NCBI RefSeq assembly: GCF_901709675.1
Contig: NC_051104.1
Span: forward strand, 7,448,501-7,512,500
Direction of reading: 5' to 3'
Source: Syngnathus acus
Lineage: Eukaryota > Chordata > Actinopteri > Syngnathiformes > Syngnathidae
Length of the DNA stretch: 64,000 nt
Shown: one piece after another, positions 62,994 through 64,000 of the stretch
Position numbering within the stretch: the first letter of the stretch is position 1
How the letters are laid out: every line of letters begins with the position of its first letter
The notes under the pieces: generated by a model
Seen by the model: only the letters and a program-made list of their open reading frames with translations
The model's database searches: none
What the model was told of the DNA's origin: nothing
Program-made: the position numbers and the translations under genes

Positions 62994-64000
62994 TAAAAAG
63001 TCATTTTCTTAACTGTCCTCCCAGGATTTGTGAGCATTTTTTGTTTTTTTTTATATAAAAACATTAAATTGCTCCAATCAAGCATAAACGTCTCCTGCTT
63101 GTGCTGCTGTTCACATGGTTTTGTCATTGGTTTCCTTTGGCGCTTTTCCCAACTGCCTTGATCAACAATTAATACTTCAAATTGCTTCCCATTACTTATG
63201 GCTGTGCGCAAGACAGATGCTCAACAGAAAAGGAATTGAACTGAACATCGCACATTTGTTGTATGGCGTCAACTATGCACAAAAGTTGCAACTTTAGTTT
63301 GTGATACACAAAGCAATCCTTTCTATGGCTCTTGCTCTTCCTTCTCGCTCTCCCCCACTCTCTTCTCTCACACAATGACCTTTAGTGGTCGTTTCTTCAT
63401 CGTGGGGACAGGCCGCGGCCTGGCATCTGATAGAATCAATATTCTATTATGATAGTGCGTGGAGCGTGTGGGGCTTTACAACTCGGCGGTAATAGTCTCG
63501 CTATTTCATCCTGTGGCAGCAATGGCCTGAGGGATCATTTCCGGCTTCTCCGGGCTCTATGCTCCCAGCATCGCCCCCTTTCCATTAATGTGGCAGGCCT
63601 CTGCCTACCAGGGGACAATCTGGGTGCGTGAGAGATGGATGGGGGCCGCAGAGAGTCCAGCCCAGGTGCAATGTATGATGACCTGCGTGCCATGCCATTG
63701 TTACTCATATAGCTACAGTATCAAAAGAAAAAAATGTCATAGAAAATAGATATATAAATATGAATAAAAAAATATATAATAAATACAAATGTATCATAAA
63801 TACACATATACGCTATAAATATATATCATCCATAGGCTATTTAAAACATGACTCGTTTTTTTTTTGTAAATGAATAAAAGCATGCCTCCCTGCTAAGGTG
63901 ACAAAAAGAAAAGCTAAGTCGCAAGGAAGCAGCAGTTTTTATGACACATGAAAAGGCAGCTGTTGGTCCCAATGAGGCCTATTATTGTTCATCATGAGGT
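62994..64000. promoter_or_regulatory. 3' region with enhancer-like sequence
   Basis: From 63.08 to 63.66 kb the sequence is non-repetitive and balanced in composition (ATCAACAATTAATAC, CCATTACTTATGGC, GAATCAATATTCTATTATG, then a GC-richer part). It looks like regulatory sequence; the 60-codon frame inside has no supporting signal. From 63.72 kb it turns to ATA-rich low-complexity sequence. No terminal exon, polyadenylation site or second gene can be assigned. Confidence 0.3.

Noticed and set aside
1-64000. tRNA, rRNA, CRISPR array, bacterial operon or viral gene
   Set aside because: No cloverleaf with A/B boxes, rRNA-like block, regularly spaced repeats, or viral-type long open frame was recognised on either strand by eye.

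Overview
The window is vertebrate, and most likely teleost, nuclear DNA. Short exons (30-280 nt) with consensus GT/AG junctions are scattered through AT-rich non-coding sequence. There are abundant microsatellites and several decayed transposons of kinds common in ray-finned fish. No bacterial-type gene, operon, CRISPR array or rRNA is visible. A percomorph fish is my best guess; I cannot fix the species.

One protein-coding gene is recognisable, on the + strand. It is the fish orthologue of OFCC1 (orofacial cleft 1 candidate 1), known in medaka as ojoplano (opo). Eighteen exons between 15096 and 60680 join in one continuous reading frame of about 960 residues, with every splice phase compatible. 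The true first coding exon (only a few residues) lies outside what I can identify, either in the first 15 kb or upstream of the window. The 3' end is unresolved: two further in-frame blocks near 61.7 and 62.9 kb may carry the C-terminus. The predicted protein has a basic/polar N-terminal region (residues ~1-187). A conserved, probably beta-rich module follows (~188-380, containing W-G-x-x-P, LLRG and DLDxWLCNxYF motifs). After that come a low-complexity Pro/Ser/His/Gln linker, a Lys-rich patch, four predicted membrane helices (~571-588, 633-652, 675-692, 742-764) and a soluble C-terminal region.

Layout: 1-15095 is non-coding (5' flank or first intron), with homeodomain-site-rich blocks around 7.0-8.9 kb and 11 kb, an LINE-type 3' end near 4.9 kb, a short interstitial telomere-like repeat at 10.47 kb and a hAT-like MITE at 11.9-12.2 kb. 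15.1-34.5 kb holds the exons for the N-terminal half. 34.5-41 kb is a large intron with an RTE-type insertion carrying a clean 14-bp target duplication and a second hAT-like remnant beside a long AT repeat. 41-45.6 kb holds the four membrane-helix exons and one soluble exon. 45.6-54.2 kb and 54.4-59.0 kb are large introns rich in regulatory-looking sequence. 59.0-64 kb holds the last supported exons and the 3' flank.

The long introns look like a regulatory landscape. In vertebrates OFCC1 lies in the same region as the craniofacial regulator TFAP2A, so some of these blocks could act on that neighbour. This is inference: conservation could not be tested here. I found no evidence of a wholly new molecular system. 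The most interesting items are the poorly characterised multi-pass protein itself, a candidate 30-nt frame-preserving microexon, tandem or competing splice acceptors, and the clustered regulatory-type sequence.
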